From Ferdinandcohnia sp036965165 (GTDB lineage Bacteria > Bacillota > Bacilli > Bacillales > Bacillaceae_L), in the NCBI RefSeq assembly GCF_036965165.1, contig NZ_JBALOX010000191.1, positions 1-17,116 on the forward strand: DNA of 17,116 nt, in the 5' to 3' direction. Under the pieces are notes generated by a model. That model did no database searches, had not been told where the DNA came from, and worked only from the letters and a program-made list of their open reading frames with translations. The translations under genes and the position numbers were made by a program. This document shows, in pieces, positions 14,579 to 17,116 of the stretch; position 1 is the first letter of the stretch, and each line of letters opens with the position of its first letter.

Positions 14579-16699
14579 ATGGAACAAGGAAAGCAAGTTT
14601 TTTCCATGGACTGGGCAGGTCGCCAGTTGACCGTAGAAATTGGTCAATTAGCGAAACAAGCTAACGGAGCTGCATTAGTTCGTTATGGAGAAACGGCTGT
14701 CTTAAGTACAGCAACCGCATCAAAACAGCCAAAACCATTAGATTTCTTTCCGCTTACTGTAAACTATGAAGAGCGATTATATGCAGTTGGGAAAATCCCT
14801 GGAGGATTTATTAAACGTGAAGGTAGACCAAGTGAAAAAGCAATTCTAGCAAGTCGTTTAATAGATCGTCCAATTCGACCTTTATTTGCTGATGGATTCA
14901 GAAATGAAGTACAAGTAGTCAGCATAGTAATGAGTGTGGATCAGGACTGTTCATCTGAAATGGCTGCAATGTTCGGTTCATCTTTGGCGCTATCTGTTTC
15001 AGATATCCCATTTGAGGGGCCAATCGCAGGTGTTACTGTTGGTCGAGTAGACGATCAATTTATCATTAACCCTTCAGTAAAAGACCAAGAAAAAAGCGAT
15101 ATTCATTTAGTTGTTGCTGGAACAAAAGATGCAATCAACATGGTTGAAGCAGGTGCCGATGAGGTCCCTGAAGAAGTAATGCTTGAAGCAATTATGTTCG
15201 GACATGAGGAAATCAAACGTTTAATTGCGTTTCAAGAAAAAATTGTTGCAGAAATCGGTAAAGAAAAAACAGACGTTGTTCTATATGAGCTTGATCAAGA
15301 GCTTGAAGCACAAATTCGAGCAAAAGCAGAAAAAGATATAAACAAAGCTGTACAGGTTACTGAAAAGCATGCAAGAGAAGATGCAATTAATGAAGTAAAA
15401 GCAGCAATTGTTGCAGAATACGAAGAACAGGAAGCCGAAGAAGCTACTATTAAGCAAGTTAAGGAAATATTAAATAAACTTGTAAAAGAAGAGGTTCGAC
15501 GCTTAATCACGGTTGAAAAGATCCGTCCGGACGGAAGACAAATTGATGAAATTCGTCCACTTTCATCCGAAGTTGGATTATTATCTCGTACCCATGGTTC
15601 AGGATTATTTACACGTGGACAAACCCAAGCATTAAGTATTTGTACACTTGGTGCATTAGGAGACGTGCAAATTCTTGACGGATTAGGAATTGAAGAGACA
15701 AAACGATTTATGCACCACTATAATTTCCCTCAATTCAGTGTTGGTGAAACAGGTCCAATGAGAGGGCCAGGTCGTCGTGAAATTGGACATGGTGCATTAG
15801 GTGAGCGTGCATTAGAACCTGTTGTGCCATCTGAAAAGGATTTCCCTTATACAATCCGTCTTGTTTCTGAAGTTTTAGAATCAAATGGTTCTACTTCGCA
15901 AGCAAGTATTTGTGCAAGTACGCTTGCAATGATGGATGCGGGTGTTCCAATTAAAGCTCCTGTAGCGGGTATTGCGATGGGACTTATTAAATCAGGAGAG
16001 CACTATTCTGTATTAACGGATATTCAAGGAATGGAAGATCATTTAGGAGACATGGACTTTAAGGTTGCAGGAACTTCAAAAGGTGTTACGGCCCTTCAAA
16101 TGGATATAAAAATCGAAGGTCTTTCCCGTGAGATTCTTGAAGAAGCTTTACAACAAGCGAAAAAAGGTCGCATGCAGATCCTTGATTCTATGTTAGCAAC
16201 ATTAACAACACCAAGATCAGAGCTTTCTAAATATGCTCCGAAGATTTTAACAATGGCAATTAATCCGGATAAAATTCGTGATGTTATTGGGCCAAGTGGG
16301 AAACAAATCAATAAGATTATTGATGAAACTGGCGTAAAAATTGACATTGAACAAGACGGTACAGTGTTTATTTCTTCTATTGATGAAGCAATGAATCAAA
16401 AAGCTAAAAAAATCATCGAAGATATTGTTCGTGAAGTAGAAGTTGGCCAGATGTACCTTGGTAAAGTAAAACGTATTGAAAAATTCGGCGCATTCGTTGA
16501 AATTTTCAGTGGCAAAGACGGACTTGTTCATATTTCTGAACTGGCTGAAGAGCGAGTTGGGAAAGTAGAGGATGTTGTAGCTATCGGCGATGAAATCCTT
16601 GTAAAAGTCACAGAGATTGATAAGCAAGGTCGTGTAAACCTATCTAGGAAAGCCGTTTTACGTGAACAAAAGGAAAAAGAAGAACAACAACAAAAGTAA
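14579..16699 (+). CDS. pnp: Polynucleotide phosphorylase (PNPase)
   Basis: Phosphorolytic 3'-5' exoribonuclease, a trimer in RNA decay. Its 706 residues compare with 705 in B. subtilis. In order: the first RNase PH domain (about 10-145, with RYGETAVLSTATAS and GGFIKREGRPSEKAILASRLIDRPIRP split around it), a helical linker (about 150-240), the second, catalytic RNase PH domain (about 310-540, with IRPDGR and GHGALGERAL), a KH domain with GPSG near 571-574, and an S1 domain (about 622-692). A Q/E/K-rich tail follows. ATG 14579 has GAGGGG at 14564-14569. It is monocistronic by layout, with terminators on both sides. Confidence 0.98.
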   Translation: MEQGKQVFSMDWAGRQLTVEIGQLAKQANGAALVRYGETAVLSTATASKQPKPLDFFPLTVNYEERLYAVGKIPGGFIKREGRPSEKAILASRLIDRPIRPLFADGFRNEVQVVSIVMSVDQDCSSEMAAMFGSSLALSVSDIPFEGPIAGVTVGRVDDQFIINPSVKDQEKSDIHLVVAGTKDAINMVEAGADEVPEEVMLEAIMFGHEEIKRLIAFQEKIVAEIGKEKTDVVLYELDQELEAQIRAKAEKDINKAVQVTEKHAREDAINEVKAAIVAEYEEQEAEEATIKQVKEILNKLVKEEVRRLITVEKIRPDGRQIDEIRPLSSEVGLLSRTHGSGLFTRGQTQALSICTLGALGDVQILDGLGIEETKRFMHHYNFPQFSVGETGPMRGPGRREIGHGALGERALEPVVPSEKDFPYTIRLVSEVLESNGSTSQASICASTLAMMDAGVPIKAPVAGIAMGLIKSGEHYSVLTDIQGMEDHLGDMDFKVAGTSKGVTALQMDIKIEGLSREILEEALQQAKKGRMQILDSMLATLTTPRSELSKYAPKILTMAINPDKIRDVIGPSGKQINKIIDETGVKIDIEQDGTVFISSIDEAMNQKAKKIIEDIVREVEVGQMYLGKVKRIEKFGAFVEIFSGKDGLVHISELAEERVGKVEDVVAIGDEILVKVTEIDKQGRVNLSRKAVLREQKEKEEQQQK

Positions 16700-16707
16700 T
16701 CGTTTCT

Positions 16708-16736
16708 AAAGCCTGGTAAACCGGGCTTTTTGGTTT
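16708..16736 (+). terminator. Rho-independent terminator after pnp
   Basis: A 9-bp stem, AAAGCCTGG (16708-16716) with CCGGGCTTT (16721-16729, one T-G pair), has a TAAA loop. It is followed by a T-run broken by GG (16727-16736). It begins nine bases after the pnp stop. Confidence 0.88.
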
Positions 16737-16767
16737 TATAAAGCAAATGTTTCGACGTAGTTTTGGT

Positions 16768-16886
16768 TGTCTAGTTCCAGGCGCCATCGGCTCTATTGTC
16801 TAGCCAATCGCTTCTGAAGGTAAAGTGCACCTTCTGTCAGCGCTTTTCTTATGCTTGTCGCCGATGAGCGGGAGCCTTGCACTTTT
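16768..16886 (+). repeat. Dispersed Bacillus-type intergenic repeat (copy B)
   Basis: Shares GTCTAGCCAATC (16798-16809) and TCTTATGCTTGTCG (16847-16860) with the copy at 6202-6386. It ends CTTGCACTTTTC, where copy A has CTGCGCTTTT. It lacks the embedded ACAGGACGTGG hairpin of copy A. Internal pairs are CATCGGC (16785-16791) with GCCGATG (16860-16866) and GAAGGT (16816-16821) with ACCTTC (16829-16834), so most of it could fold into one long hairpin. Confidence 0.7.
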
Positions 16887-16908
16887 CGTTTTTTCAGTTC
16901 TACCTTGT

Positions 16909-16939
16909 CCCTCCTTTACATATTTTCTAGTAAAGAGGG
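16909..16939 (+). promoter_or_regulatory. Hairpin covering the ylxY ribosome binding site
   Basis: CCCTC and TTTAC (16909-16913 and 16915-16919, one bulged C) pair with GTAAA and GAGGG (16930-16939) around a 10-base AT-rich loop. The right arm contains most of the Shine-Dalgarno AGAGGGGG (16934-16941). The fold could lower translation of the following gene. Confidence 0.45.
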
Positions 16940-16947
16940 GGATAACT

Positions 16948-17116
16948 ATGAAAAAACAGTACTTACATTTTTTTGTTTTTATATGTATTTTATTAATTTC
17001 TATTGGTTCACTACATAATCCGTTTACAAATGATTACGTTAAGGGATTAAAAGAAACGAATGAGGAAATCCCAGTTAGTACTAAAGGTGATCAGCTGTTA
17101 AATGAAATTGAAAAAA
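16948..17116 (+). CDS. ylxY: Probable YlxY-type polysaccharide deacetylase, 5' part only
   Basis: The reading frame starts at ATG 16948, after AAAGAGGGGG, and runs off the window after 56 codons. The first residues are MKKQYLHFFVFICILLISIG. This is a lysine-start hydrophobic segment consistent with a signal peptide or membrane anchor, with no lipobox cysteine. The following NPFTNDYVKGLKE resembles the N-terminus of YlxY. That protein is a predicted polysaccharide (chitooligosaccharide-type) deacetylase which follows pnp in Bacillus. The catalytic domain is outside the window, so the call rests on this segment and gene order. Confidence 0.7.
   Translation, partial: MKKQYLHFFVFICILLISIGSLHNPFTNDYVKGLKETNEEIPVSTKGDQLLNEIEK

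Noticed and set aside
1..17116. Search for CRISPR arrays, phage genes, toxin-antitoxin pairs, insertion sequences or a new defence system
   Set aside because: Gene order is that of the conserved Bacillus block throughout, with no accessory gene and no regularly spaced repeats.

Overview
The window is a stretch of core chromosome from a low-GC Gram-positive bacterium of the Bacillaceae. Every full-length gene has the size, sequence and order of the Bacillus subtilis proS-polC-rimP-nusA-rnpM(ylxR)-rplGA(ylxQ)-infB-ylxP-rbfA-truB-ribF-rpsO-pnp-ylxY block. The PolC-type replicative polymerase, purine-rich Shine-Dalgarno sequences and TTG/GTG starts all fit that group. I cannot name the genus. All genes are on the + strand, and none of them looks acquired.

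Layout. Positions 1-102 hold the end of a dispersed hairpin repeat and the proS ribosome binding site. Then come proS (103-1806), a stem-loop, and polC (1880-6193). The 447-bp gap 6194-6640 holds a composite Bacillus-type repeat, a good promoter, and two terminator-like hairpins in front of rimP. The nusA-infB operon follows: rimP, an unusually long structured spacer (7115-7390), nusA, rnpM, rplGA, infB, ylxP and rbfA, ending at a strong terminator (11994-12029). Next are truB and ribF, then rpsO with a structured leader and its own terminator. After an AT-rich gap come pnp with a terminator, a second copy of the Bacillus-type repeat, and the first 56 codons of a probable ylxY.

Function. The block joins proline charging (ProS) and lagging/leading-strand replication (PolC) to a transcription-translation set: 30S maturation factors (RimP, RbfA), the elongation factor NusA, an RNase P modulator (RnpM), an L7Ae-type protein, initiation factor IF2, tRNA pseudouridylation (TruB), FAD/FMN synthesis (RibF), ribosomal protein S15 and the exoribonuclease PNPase.

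What stands out is non-coding. There are tandem hairpins between the promoter and rimP, and a hairpin element present three times with compensatory changes in its outer stem. A 100-bp palindrome overlaps the rimP stop codon, and the rpsO leader can pair with its own ribosome binding site. Two runs of N inside infB cover the expected positions of the G1 and G4 GTPase motifs, and their lengths do not match the family. I found no undescribed multi-gene system, phage, CRISPR array or intact insertion sequence.
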